Assembly (NCBI GenBank): GCA_015680685.1
Contig: MNCI01007621.1
Span: forward strand, 787,831-851,830
Direction: 5' to 3'
Length of the DNA: 64,000 bases
Source: Gnetum montanum
Lineage: Eukaryota; Streptophyta; Gnetopsida; Gnetales; Gnetaceae
The notes under the pieces were generated by a model. It saw only the letters and a list, made by a program, of their open reading frames with translations, had not been told where the DNA came from and did not search any database. Within the stretch, counting starts at the first letter, position 1; every line of letters begins with the position of its first letter. Of the stretch, positions 23,539 to 34,511 are shown in pieces. The position numbers and the translations under genes are program-made.

Positions 23539-23763
23539 TGTCTTAGCCCCCCTTTGCACATTAGCTGAGAAAATAATTTTATTGAAAATATTTTTACATA
23601 GAAAAACATAAATATGTTTTGAGAAAAATTTCCATCACACTTAAGATTTGATAGAATAAAAACTTCATTCCTAATAAAACTTAGAAAAAAGTATAAATAA
23701 ATTTTTATACAAACTACTCTATGGGTGGAAAGAGAATAGTTAAAGTAACATTTTTAGGGATTT

Positions 23764-24221
23764 TCATATTGTGAATCCTTTCATATGTAATTTTACTTGT
23801 GATGAAGGCTCTTCTTTCCCCTCTTGCTTAGTTGAAGCTTCAACTTGGTCTTCACCCTTGTCTTTAACAACTATCTTTGTCTCTTTCTCATCCAACTCTT
23901 TGGCCACTAATTTTTTTGGCTCTTCCCAACTAGTTGCTTGTGTGTTTTGAGACATGAAAGCCTCTCTCCAAGAATCATCTTAATTAGACTTTCCTTGGTA
24001 TATAGCTTTAGTTGTGCATTGATGAAAGCTGCCTCTAACATTGGAATGTATTGAGCAACCACCAATGAGGAAAATAAACTCATTTGAAAGCCAAAGTAAG
24101 AAAATTCTTTCACTATATGCTCCATGGTAGTTGCCTTACAATAGGCTCTCATGACATGCTCTAGGCAGCATCCTACAACATATGGGAGAAAATACCTTAC
24201 TGCCATCTCTCCAAGAATCAT
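23764..24221 (-). CDS. E3 small ORF(s) downstream of integrase, unrecognised
   Basis: Two overlapping minus-strand frames lie between integrase and the 3' LTR. The first (24221-23907) encodes 104 residues with MILGEMAVRYFLPYVVGCCL near its start. The second (23955-23764) encodes 63 residues rich in E and K (LVAKELDEKETKIVVKDKGE). They may be one ORF broken by a frameshift. A direct repeat, AAGATGATTCTTGGAGAGA on the minus strand, occurs at about 24224 and 23984, so part of the ORF may be an internal duplication. I do not recognise the product. Confidence 0.35.
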
Positions 24222-24682
24222 CTTTCTACCTCACACTTAAACACTTCCATTTGCTTTTCTCATCCAATAGTTAAATTGAGAGATGTTGTATTTTTAAGAA
24301 ATTCACATCTCTTCATATAGTGTAAGATAAATTTGAAATTCCTACCAATTCCAACAACCAACTTTCCTATTTGGCCAAAACTTATTTAATTTCCATCATC
24401 ATACAGTTGGCTAATTCAAATTCCACTATTTGGTTGTTAAAATTAATTTACCACTATGTAGTTATCTGAACCATTTCTCCCACTTACATCACAAGTAAAG
24501 ATTACTTAAGATAATATAAATCTAATATTTAAACTAACACTTTAANTTTAATTTATATATAATTTAAGTGTGGGTGATTGCAGAAAATAATGTTTTATAT
24601 GTAAAACATTGTACGGAAAATGCAATTCCATTTCACTTAATGTGGACAACTTGTATGTATCTTTTGATAATTGCTTTTTGAT

Positions 24683-25800
24683 CTAAAATGGACCCAAAAA
24701 TCTTGTTGTAAATTTATTAGATTCCTTCATATTCCATAATAGCACTAGATCATCAACTTTAAAAGTTCTTTTCATGACCTTTCTATCGAACCGTCTTTTA
24801 ACTAGAGAAGCATTCTCTAATAGATTATCTTTGGTTCTATCTATTTCAGCTTTCCTTCCAATAAGCAAGGTTATGAAATTTCTATCTTTATCTATTTTTC
24901 CACTATACTTTTATACAAAATCAGAGGATGAGCTTATAATCTATAATCTTATTTGTAACTCTTGTAGGCAATCCATAGACTAAGTTATAAGTTGATGTTC
25001 TAATAGCCTTTTTAAATCTAATATGGTTGGTCCATAATGTAGATTGTAAATAATTGATCTAATTTCTTGGATTTTCTTCCATCAACTTTTTTATGTAAGA
25101 AATAATCATTTTATTTGTAGATTCAGTTAAACCATTCACTTGAGAATAATAATTAGAGGAGGAAAATAAAAAGATGGATTTCTCCAATGCCCATGTTATA
25201 AACTCAGATTGAAAAGCAAGTCCATTATTAGATATCAAAACTTTAGGCATATCGAAGTAACTTAGAATTTGATCTTCTAGAAACTTGATCACAAAATTTT
25301 TCTTAAAGGCTTTTCTTTTGACCATTTAGTAAAATAATCAGTAGTTGTGAAGATAAACTTATGCCTAGCTTTTGAAGGAGTAATTGTATTGATGAAATCT
25401 AAACTCTATTGTCGAAATGATATATCCACAACGACTAGTTTCAAGGGAGCTCTAGCATTTTTAACTCTTAGTCCATGAATCTAATATCTTGGTACATGCT
25501 TGGCCAATAAAAACCATAACGAAGTATATGTTGCATAGTGGACTTAGGAGACTCATAAAATAAATTATAATGATCATGGAATTGTTCTAAAACAGGATTG
25601 ATTTGATCATTATGAACACATTCCAACAAAACCCCTCATAAGTCCTTTCTGTATAAGATTCCATTTTTAACAACAAACTTAATTGCCTTTTTAAAGAATG
25701 CTCTTTTCTAATTTATAGTTAAATTGTTTAGAACCTTTCTTGTGTTTAGGAATTCTAGAATTTCATCATACCAATTTCTCTCATAAGTTCTTAGCACACA
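24683..25800 (-). pseudogene. E3 integrase
   Basis: Integrase would insert the cDNA into the chromosome. The minus strand shows, in order, a zinc-binding HHCC-type region with ECVHNDQINPVLEQFHDHYN and ILRYGFYWPSMYQDI (about 25640-25480), the start of the catalytic core with SLDFINTITPSKARHKFIFT and TDYFTKW (about 25410-25320), then DMPKVLISNNGLAFQSEFIT, SSNYYSQVNGLTESTNKMII (25325-25059). The core's first D is visible in LDFI; the second is N in ISNNG where ISDNG is usual. The C-terminal part (24868-24683) has VKRRFDRKVMKRTFKVDDLV and LGPF. No chromodomain follows. Stops interrupt the zinc and core regions. Confidence 0.88.
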
Positions 25801-27010
25801 CATTTTATTTTCTCAAGCCATTAACTTAGCTAACCCCATTCCTTTGATAGTCTTGCATATCTCTAATGAAAATTTGAAACCTTGAATCTTTATTAGCCAT
25901 TTTTCTCTTTTCAATCCAATCTCATTTGGGCTAAGAATTGCTCGACCATAGGTTCTATTAACACAATATGAACCAATGAGCTTTTGAAGTTATATTTGAT
26001 ATGTTGAAGGGCTTTAATGACTGCAAAGGATTGTTTCTCTAGATCTAAATAATTTAATTCTTAGCCTTTTAACTGATACCTAAAAAATCCAATTGGTTCA
26101 TCTTGACCTTCATCTCTTTCAGTTTAAACAATGGCAATTGAATCATTAAAGGCAAAAGCATATAACTAAAAATCTTCCTTCAATCTTGGTTTTACCAAGT
26201 ATGGGGCTTCTTGAATAGTCCTCTTAATCTTAGCTAAAGCTTTCTTTGATTCTGGTGTTTTCCTTATTGAGACATCTTTCTTGAGTATATGCATCAAAGG
26301 TTTAGTAATTTTGGTAAACCTTGGGATAAATTTCTTAACGAAATTTATCTTTCCAAAGAAAGATATAAGATACTTTTTATTTGTAGGATTCTCAATATTT
26401 TGTATTGCTTGAATTCATGTATTATATATAGCAATTCCTTGACAAATTAAATGGTCTAGTAAACTTCCAAATTTAACCCTAAAGATACATTTCTTAGGAT
26501 TTAATGAAATACCATACTCATGACATCTATCAAAAACTTGTTGAAGATGGCCAATATGATCTTCTTTTCTTTTTGAATAGACAGTAATATTATCTAAATA
26601 CACCATAATGAACTCACTTTTTAAAATTTTAAAGGCTAAATCTATTGCTCTTTGGAAAGTAGCCTTGGCATTTAATAATATGAATGGCATTCTTTTGTAA
26701 GAAAATGTTCCCCATTTGGTGATAAATGTTGTTTTATGTCTATCATCCTTATCCATCATAATTTGATTATAACTTGGAAAACCATCTAGGAAAGAATATA
26801 CTTGACAACATGAAACTTTGACCAACATTTCATCAATTCTAGGAAGTGGGTATTTATCTTTTTCACATTCTTCATTCAAATTTCTGAAATCCATGCAAAG
26901 TTTAATGTCACCATTCTTTTTCCTTACTAGAACAAGATTAGTCAACCATGTTGAATATTGGATTGGATATATGATTTGGGCTTGTAATAATTTCTTAATT
27001 TTAGCTTCTA
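25801..27010 (-). pseudogene. E3 reverse transcriptase and RNase H
   Basis: The minus-strand frame 26945-26415 is a 176-residue gypsy RT: LVLVRKKNGDIKLCMDFRNL, KDKYPLPRIDEML, SFLDGFPSYNQI, and TFITKWGTFSYKRMPFILLN. The catalytic YLDD is YLDN, by GAT to AAT, so polymerase activity is lost. Upstream, beyond a stop, EAKIKKLLQAQIIYPIQYST belongs to the same domain. Downstream, FFGKINFVKKFIPRFTKIT, then EPIGFFRYQLKG and ELNYLDLEKQSFAVIKALQH (about 26120-25990) are the RNase H normally attached to gypsy RT, with several stops. Confidence 0.9.
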
Positions 27011-27630
27011 TAGCTTATTTAAATGATGGATTGAATTTCCTTCAATTTTATTTAATTGTCTTATAACTAGCTATTAAAGGAATTTTATGTGTTAACAAAT
27101 CAAGTCTAAAAGCTTTAGGATCATCATAAGACCAAGTGAAATTCTATAAATTATTCTTTAATAATGATAACAAATTCTATCTAAAAACCAAATTATCTTC
27201 CTTTGTGACATTTAACATATTTGGTATCTTAGTAGATCCAAAATTCATTGCTTCATAAGCTTGACAATCAAAATTATGTATATTTTTCCCTATAAACTGA
27301 TTTTTACTAAATTCATGCTCATAACCAATCACTTTTTTAGGAATCTAGTTATACTTAGAATTTGATGCAATCTCTAGTGTGATCTGACTTTCAAATTCTT
27401 GTTTATTCTTCATTAAATCTAAGTACTTGATCATCATCTTCAAATACTTGCAAATGTTTAATATTTTTTGGTACTGATGTTTGATGTTCTTTTTTGATTA
27501 TTATGCCTTTATAACTTTCTATTCTTTTCATATCTTATGTTGAAGCTAAGTCATCTGCTATATAATTATCTTTCCTACCTATATGTTTGATTTGGTAGTG
27601 ATGAAATTGATCTAAAATTTTTCAAACAAG

Positions 27631-27960
27631 CTATTTATAAGGCCACAAGAATGAGTTTTTGACTACACAATTTCCTTTAACTTGTTCACAAACCAATTTA
27701 AAATTGCCTTTTATGGTGATTACCTTGATTCCTTTTTCCAATGTTGATTTAATACCAATACTTAAAGCTTCATATTCAGGCTTGTTATTTGGACAGGGGA
27801 AAGATAAATGAATTGCTTTTAAAATTTTTGATGAATCATCTTTTACTAGAACTATTCTAGCTCCTTCACCTTTGGAGTTATAGGAACCATCAAAGTATAA
27901 TTCCCACTTGCTCTCATTTTGAGATTTTTCCTTTTTAGAATTATGAACTTCTTGAAGTGT
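27631..27960 (-). pseudogene. E3 additional RNase H-like domain upstream of RT
   Basis: The frame 28011-27631 encodes a domain typical of the second, plant/archaeal-type RNase H of Tat elements: KWELYFDGSYNSKGEGARIV, then NKPEYEALSIGIKSTLEKGI, then VITIKGNFKLVCEQVKGN. The first catalytic aspartate (YFDGS) and the glutamate (EYEAL) are present. The third, normally KGDS, has become KGNF by GAT/GAC to AAT, and the fourth catalytic position was not identified. It lies between protease and RT. In the Tat elements I know, such a domain follows the RT-linked RNase H and precedes integrase; here none was seen in that place. It is fused in frame at its start to the protease-side sequence. Confidence 0.75.
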
Positions 27961-27988
27961 ACAAATTTTGTTTTCAAAAGTTCTTGTT

Positions 27989-28400
27989 TCAACAACTTTG
28001 TTTTTTTCCATTTGAAGTTATGTTTTCCATCATCAAATGTTCACTATATATGTAAATTTGATTTGGTTCCCCCTTCCAAGGTAGCCACATATGTGAATAA
28101 TCTGTTGATATGTAACCTGAGAAACTTTTACTCCAACTTCTGCTTAATAAAAGACTATGTGAATTTGGGATATCTGCTACTTGAATAGTCACTTTACTTT
28201 TTATACGGGGTTCAGAAGCTATTTCTAATAGAATATTGAAAAATTGACCTATAATTTTCACTCTACTTTTGTCTACTTGAATAACTATTTTATTAGATTT
28301 TTCAGGAGTCAAACCAAGATTGTTACATATGGACAATGGCATAATAGTAGATGTAGCTTTAGAATTGACCAAAAAATTATAAAGATAATTTTATTTTAAC
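27989..28400 (-). pseudogene. E3 aspartic protease
   Basis: The frame 28372-27989 has FLVNSKATSTIMPLSICNNL, matching the retropepsin pattern FLVDSGATxxxMP, so the active-site DSG has become NSK through G-to-A changes. IQVADIPNSHSLLLSRSWSK corresponds to the second conserved block (normally LLGRxW). It is read just after gag and just before the RNase H-like domain. Confidence 0.8.
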
Positions 28401-28826
28401 TACAATGTTAAGAAAAAAAAAAGAAGGAGCTTCTTTATCAAGACTACACTCGTAATTAGTTTTTGTTACCCTATCCATGTTGGATATATGGCTTAACTTT
28501 GACTTTCCAACTCTCCTTTTTTCTTTAATGAACTCTAAAGCCTTTCTCTATTGATCTCTTATCTGTAATAATTAATATATGCTGATTTTAGCCTTGACAT
28601 ATTTAAGATACTCAATTAAATTATATTCTTCATCTCCACAAAATCCTGATTTCTTCATCCATTTATTAAAAGTCTGATTTTGAGTACTTTGCTCTACTTG
28701 ATCTTTGTTACTTTTGTTCTTCTCTTTTCCCCTTGTCTAAAAAGAATTTCTCTTAGTAGATGAGTTAGAAATGACATTTGGAGGACTAGAAGTAGTTAAT
28801 ATTTCTTTTACTTTCAAATTATATCC
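28401..28826 (-). pseudogene. E3 gag C-terminus / gag-protease linker
   Basis: Minus-strand continuation of gag beyond the E4 insertion. It includes KEILTTSSPPNVISNSSTKR, a Lys/Asn/Gln-rich stretch and WMKKSGFCGDEEYNLIEYLK, and runs into protease. A clear CCHC knuckle was not found. It joins in order with 35375-36560 once E4 is removed. Confidence 0.65.
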
Positions 28827-28831
28827 ATTTT
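28827..28831. repeat. E4 target-site duplication, left copy
   Basis: ATTTT directly before the E4 LTR; the identical ATTTT lies at 35370-35374 directly after it. This 5-bp duplication is what gypsy integrases produce. Confidence 0.9.
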
Positions 28832-29665
28832 TGATGAGTCATGAATTGTTGGCCATGATATCGCATCCATGATATCACATATGCGATATCACAGCCTAGA
28901 CACGATATCACGTACGCGATATTGTAGCCTTTATCCTCATCTATAAATAAGAGGCAGGCAGATTTGGTAAAGAAGTTTTTAGTTTTTAAGTTTTTTAGTA
29001 TTAAGGTAGGAACTTTTTGTTAGTTTTCCCTCTCAACACTTTCTCCCAGTGCATACCAGCAATGTGATGATTGTAATTGTACGACATCCTTATTTGAGTG
29101 TGACGTACTTGGACACGCACATGACCGGCAATAAAGATCGAGATTACTTCATCATTGCAGCATCCACTTAGCTTAATTATTTAATTGTTATTGTTATTTA
29201 TTGCTTTCTTAGTTAATATCTCTCTACCCTTATCTCCTAGTAATGCGGAATGAGTACGACTTAATCACAAGCATTTAAGTGTGACTACTTGGTAACCCAG
29301 TATCGTACCTAGGCCATGTGCTTGGTAATCCCAGAGGTAATTATGCACGAGGTCCAAGATGTGTACGGATGCTCATCACACTTAAGCTAGTTTATATTCT
29401 CTTTCATCCTCTCTCTCCTAGCTTAGTTGATATTATTTCCCATCATACCTAGAAGTAGCATTAGTGTAGGAACACATCATACACCTCACTCTAGACTAAC
29501 CATATGTGACAAAGCTAATACTAGTCCAGGTGGGAAGACAGTGAACTGTGAGCTACGAGTAATTGTCTAGATACCACAACTAGTCCATCTGCGAAGTTCA
29601 ATTGGATCGTGTGTGAAGCGCTCATATTCATATGGTTGAGTGTAGGGGTACCTCGCCACTCATCA
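28832..29665 (+). repeat. E4 5' LTR
   Basis: Begins TGATGAGTCATGAATTG, ends CGCCACTCATCA. Four GATATC palindromes lie at about 28858-28915, followed by the TATA box CTATAAATAA at 28941-28950. R/U5 then runs through AATAAAGATCGAGAT (29130), a possible polyadenylation signal. Confidence 0.95.
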
Positions 29666-29684
29666 TTGGCGCCATTGCCGTGGA
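29666..29684 (+). promoter_or_regulatory. E4 primer-binding site, tRNA-Asp type
   Basis: TTGGCGCCATTGCCGTGGA follows the 5' LTR directly. It differs at two positions from TGGCGCCGTTGCCGGGGA, the known Athila/Tat primer site complementary to tRNA-Asp. Confidence 0.85.
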
Positions 29685-29800
29685 CGGTGCTAGATATCTA
29701 GATTAGTCATATCATACAATATTGCTGTATCGAAATTAATAATATTTCCTTTAGGAAATTATGAAAATTCACACACAAATTCACACATAATTGCACAACC

Positions 29801-31300
29801 ATGCCTCTCCTACAAGGCTATGATAATGTCACATCTAGTGAGGTAATTCATTGGAGAACCAACGAATTATATGACAATGAAGATTGGAGTACGCAATCTG
29901 AAGTGGGGGTTTCTTATAAACATAAACGAAGGCAACATCATCCCAATGCACGAAAGCATAACTTACTTGATGACGATGAACCCCTATTGGCCACCACAAG
30001 CCTAACACAAATACAAGAGGTTGTTTGAATCTCCCATAGGCATCGTAAAGAGAGGCACCTACCCAGGCTTGATTTAAATGACTTTCCCAATTTTTCAAGA
30101 GGCTATGACTTAGATCCCCAACAACATTTACAAGTCTTCTATGATGCCTGTGCATGAAACAACATTGATAATGGTTGGAAAAAACTCAAGCTCCTTCCTA
30201 TGACACTCGTTGGCTAAGCAAAAGTATGGTATAGATTGTTAAAACCAAATTCAATTTGACGTTGGCCAACAATGGTAAAACTCTTTAATGAAAGATATCG
30301 AACTTATGCAAGAGTGTCAGCCTTGAGGAAATAAATCCAAGAGTGGAACCAAGCACATCATGAACCCTTGGACATGGCCTTAGAAAGATATTATGCACTG
30401 TTAAAAAATTATCCAGGCCATGAGTTCTCCAAGGAAAGGCTAATGTACCATATCATTGATGGGCTTTATGATGTAACAAGAGAGACCCTAGGGATGTATG
30501 CCCAAGGTCAACTATACGAACTACAAACCCATCAATTCCAAGAGCTTATTAAGTGGGTAGCAAAAGAAGAAGGAGAAATGGCTAGATGGGAGAGTGTTGA
30601 AAAACATTAATGGGACCAAAATCTCAACTTAATAGAGGTCCATAATCAAAAAAAGGAGAAATCAACCTATCTCAAGGAGGAAGAACCATCTTTGCAGTAC
30701 AACAATCATTAGATGAAATCGAGGCAAAGATCAATAAGATGCTAGAATGGATGCATAAAAATTGTGAGGAATATATTAATATTATTGGAGATAGAGTTTT
30801 GACAACCCGAGAAGCAAGATAAAATATCATTAGACAATCGAAAAGAAGGGATGAGATAAATAAGAGCTCAACTGCCAACCATACGTATGCATGGAACATT
30901 TGCCTGTATGATCACCTCAAGGTTCAATGCCCAGTTTTTTTACATTTATATGAGCATTGGGGAAGCATGTTACACCCATAGTTTGTACAAAGATACTATG
31001 TTCAATCATAGTAGCAACAATCCCAGTCATGGAGGAAGCCATCCCTAAATTGGGGACACCCTTTGTATCATCTGAATCCAAATGCTTATCTAATTCAACA
31101 TCTTGTTTCCTCGACTGGGTCAACATACTCTATCTCGCGGCATTATTATTCTCCTCAGTACTATTAGCCCATGTATTGAACACAACCACCACCTTGTGTA
31201 CCTTACACTTCTCCTAAATTTCAACATTCTCATCCTTTCCCTCCTTCTACATCGCCACCAACTATTCCTGAAGTGTCATCACCACAGCAACCACCCATGA
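29801..31300 (+). pseudogene. E4 gag
   Basis: The frame opens at 29801 (MPLLQGYDNVTSSEVIHWRT) and lacks the FTFxxHQDE N-terminal block of its relatives. The gag core follows with stops: LDLNDFPNFSRGYDLDPQQH, then KVWYRLLKPNS, MVKLFNERYRTYARV. 30368-30610 is an uninterrupted piece (MALERYYALLKNYPGHEFSK, then HIIDGLYDVTRETLGMYAQG). The Cys/His motif NICLYDHLKVQCPVF (about 30897-30941) aligns with CEIYHYDHPKGCCPI of E2 but lacks the first and one of the paired cysteines. The N gap begins after proline-rich sequence typical of the gag-protease linker. Confidence 0.8.
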
Positions 31301-31341
31301 ACGTTACTTGTGCTACTATTTCCAACAGTAGTGAGAGACCT

Positions 31342-31889
31342 NNNNNNNNNNNNNNNNNNNNNNNNNNNNNNNNNNNNNNNNNNNNNNNNNNNNNNNNNNN
31401 NNNNNNNNNNNNNNNNNNNNNNNNNNNNNNNNNNNNNNNNNNNNNNNNNNNNNNNNNNNNNNNNNNNNNNNNNNNNNNNNNNNNNNNNNNNNNNNNNNNN
31501 NNNNNNNNNNNNNNNNNNNNNNNNNNNNNNNNNNNNNNNNNNNNNNNNNNNNNNNNNNNNNNNNNNNNNNNNNNNNNNNNNNNNNNNNNNNNNNNNNNNN
31601 NNNNNNNNNNNNNNNNNNNNNNNNNNNNNNNNNNNNNNNNNNNNNNNNNNNNNNNNNNNNNNNNNNNNNNNNNNNNNNNNNNNNNNNNNNNNNNNNNNNN
31701 NNNNNNNNNNNNNNNNNNNNNNNNNNNNNNNNNNNNNNNNNNNNNNNNNNNNNNNNNNNNNNNNNNNNNNNNNNNNNNNNNNNNNNNNNNNNNNNNNNNN
31801 NNNNNNNNNNNNNNNNNNNNNNNNNNNNNNNNNNNNNNNNNNNNNNNNNNNNNNNNNNNNNNNNNNNNNNNNNNNNNNNNNNNNNNNNN
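31342..31889. other. Assembly gap of 548 N inside E4
   Basis: A run of N. Open reading frames that cross it on either strand are artefacts. Confidence 0.99.
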
Positions 31890-33823
31890 TGTTCATTGTA
31901 CCCAAAATGAAGAAGGATAGATCAAGAGGGAATGATTAGGGTGTGACATTAAGGGGACTTGTGGATTCTCTTTGGTGATGTTTGTGAGAGTTATCATGCA
32001 ACGTGGTTGTACTAAGATCCTTGTAGATCTAATGAAAAATGGGAGTAAGAGTAATCACAAGGCACTCAAAAATCCAATGTTGTTCTAGGGGGTCCCATTG
32101 GAAAGATATGAATCCATGCCTGAGGGTTGGCAGCTTCTCTGGATTCAGCATTCAATCAAAAAGAAAAGGAAAAAAAAAGAAAAAGTGCCACAAAGAAAAA
32201 ATCACTCCTCCCTTAAACAAAATGCCAAGTGATCGTATGCCTTGTTCTTATGGTACTCTCATAGTCCCTCATCATGGGATGAAACAATGTGGTGTCACTA
32301 ATTAGAGGAATGGACTTGCTCCTGATCTTGGAACAATAGGTTAATGACACATTAATCATGCCTTACATGTAGGATTCATTGTGCCCTGGGTTAGTTACCT
32401 CATGTCCCAATCTCTACAATCCCTTCTATAGTCCATCTCATCTCCCTATTCATGTAATTGTAGCTCGTGTCTTGTGTAGCATAGAATTCTTACCTCATTC
32501 TGGTGATACTTACATGTGTGTGTTTTGTCAAACTAGTGTGGATTACATTTAACCCTTCTAGTGCCTACGGACATTTTTAAGTGTGGTTACGCAAGGGCAT
32601 TATAGGCTGGAAGTTGCTTTGGGGAGGACCCACTTGTGTAATTTTTTTGTAATTTGCACTCATAACACATCTTCCGCACACCATCTATTACCCTCAGTGT
32701 ATTGTCAAATGATATTCTTTCCCTTATTACTATCCCTCCAATTCAAATGATCCTATGAACCATCACATAGCCTTTTTCTCCCCCTTACCATCCGAGGTCC
32801 TTATTGATAAATTCCACATCATCATAATTTTGTGCCTTCAAAACTAGTTGAATTACCCTGGAACCCTTTAACACTCGTCTAGATGTCCTTAGTTTGCATT
32901 GTTTAATTTCAAAAAAATATTAAAAATTCGGTACATTCTATAAAGTGCCCTAACTTCAAGAGGCTGTGATATCGTGTACATGATATCGCGGTTGACGCGA
33001 TATCACGTCCGCACTATCATGTACGCGATATCGCATCCAAATATATATATATATATACATGATCCCCTGTAGTAATCAACATCATTTTCAACTATTCATG
33101 CAGGGGAAGTTTTTCAAATTTTTCTCTACGACTCACAATTGTGCATCCCTTGCTTTCATATCCATAACTCGCTCGCTGGTACTCCAATTTTCATTCCGTT
33201 TGAACCTACTTGAACCTAGAGTATTTAGCTTAGTTGTGGGGGAGGGGCACACTTTAAATAGTGCATAAATTTTTTGAAATTTTTCATCGCCCGAAGGACA
33301 TTATTAAGGGTAATTAGTTATAAAATTAAGGATAAATGTGCCAACAATAATTTCATCTCCTTAGTTATAATAGGAAACTAGATTTGGAAACCACCTAAGC
33401 AAAGAGGATTAAATATTATAATATTTCAGGGAAATTTTCTCCTAATAATTAATGTCACACGTAGATAAAACAAATGCATTAAGGCAAGCAGTAAGGTATA
33501 ACCTAACTTTGGTAACAACCTTACTAATGATTGGTCCCGTGTGATTGCAGATGGCCCCAAAACACAGATAATAGGAAGGCCCTGCTTAAGGTGGGATCAA
33601 GCAACCTAAGAGAGGTGAAGGACAAGTAAGGACAAGTTCCTATCAAACAACATGCAGATCAGGAAGAATAATCATTTAGTATCCATCAGAAGACCCTGCC
33701 AATATACAATCAAGGTAGGTGGAAGGAGGAGCTGCTGCATTGTCTGAACAAGGATGACATCTCACGTTGCCCCAAGATTGTGTTTAGGCCATCCATAAAA
33801 GGTCCATATTAACTACAGTGATC
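31890..33823 (+). other. E4 non-coding region between gag and accessory ORF
   Basis: No coding homology. GCTTTGGGGAGGACCCACTT (32618-32637) is conserved, in the opposite strand sense, in E2 (about 11972-11990) and less well in E1 (about 40852-40875). A GATATC-rich block followed by an (AT)n tract lies at 32968-33056 and is annotated separately. Confidence 0.7.
32968..33056. promoter_or_regulatory. Internal GATATC palindrome cluster and (AT)n tract of E4
   Basis: Four GATATC cores in 65 bp, within GCGATATC-type contexts, are followed at 33040-33056 by an alternating AT tract. The same arrangement, GATATC cluster then TATA box, is found in the LTR promoters at 11100-11215, 17511-17625, 28858-28950, 34545-34638 and 61557-61642. 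Here it stands outside any LTR, 770 bp upstream of the accessory ORF, and might be an internal promoter. That role is inference. Confidence 0.5.
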
Positions 33824-34327
33824 ATGGAATTAAACTTTGGACCTTTCACAGAATTTGCTTTAGAGGTCATTAGGGATCACCTCAAAGGATCCCCATTATG
33901 GCCTATCCTCTCTGAAAGCAGTGCCTAGTACTTAGGGGAAATGTACCAATTTTGGCACAACAAAGAAGAAGGGACCGCGGTTAACATTTGTGGTGTGATT
34001 GTTGATTTCTCTATTCAAGCCATTTCGGAAGTATTAAACCTTCCAAATATAGGGCCAAAATTTGCTCAAAAATAGCTGGACACTTTTAGAATGGAGCAAC
34101 TTAATAAACTGTTGACAGAGAATAAAAGGGTGGTAGAAGAAAAAGCGAAGGTTGAATGGGATGCCTCTATGGCACAAGCGCAAACTTACGTGCATGCCAA
34201 GGCACTCAAGGCCTTACAAGAGGAGAAACTCTAGGCCATACTTCAACACCATCAAATCCCAAGACCTGGAGCACAAGACAAGGGAAAGACACCCATGGAG
34301 AAGCCACCACCACTAGGGACTACATGA
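33824..34327 (+). pseudogene. E4 accessory ORF (plant transposon protein-like)
   Basis: From the ATG at 33824 the frame encodes MELNFGPFTEFALEVIRDHL, then YLGEMYQFWHNKEEGTAVNI and CGVIVDFSIQAISEVLNLPN, and after a stop a charged helix (MEQLNKLLTENKRVVEEKAK) and a proline-rich end. It matches the E1 product of 20212-19980 residue by residue over about 75 positions. Both copies have an in-frame stop at the same column, just before YLGE/YMGE, but TAG here and TAA in E1. No enzyme motif is evident. It lies between the non-coding region and the 3' LTR, as in E1. Confidence 0.6.
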
Positions 34328-34511
34328 GTTCCACCCAATCTTGTAGTTATAGGATTTTCTTTTGCGTTCTTCGTGTTGTGTCTCAATTTTGTTCTGATTC
34401 CACACTACGACATGAATTCATTCTAGTCAGTTAATAATCCCATACCTATCCACTGTGTAATCAATGGAGCTTGTTCTTACTTTAACTTGAGGACAAGTTT
34501 TCATTCAGTCA

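Noticed and set aside
29835-30155. Minus-strand ORF of 106 residues in E4
   Set aside because: Shadow of the plus-strand gag, which has homologues in E1, E2 and E6.
31273-31939. Open reading frames of about 210 residues on both strands
   Set aside because: They consist almost wholly of the N gap 31342-31889.
34156-34434. Plus-strand ORF of 92 residues near the E4 accessory ORF
   Set aside because: Different frame from the one conserved with E1 (33824-34327); it begins with no homology.
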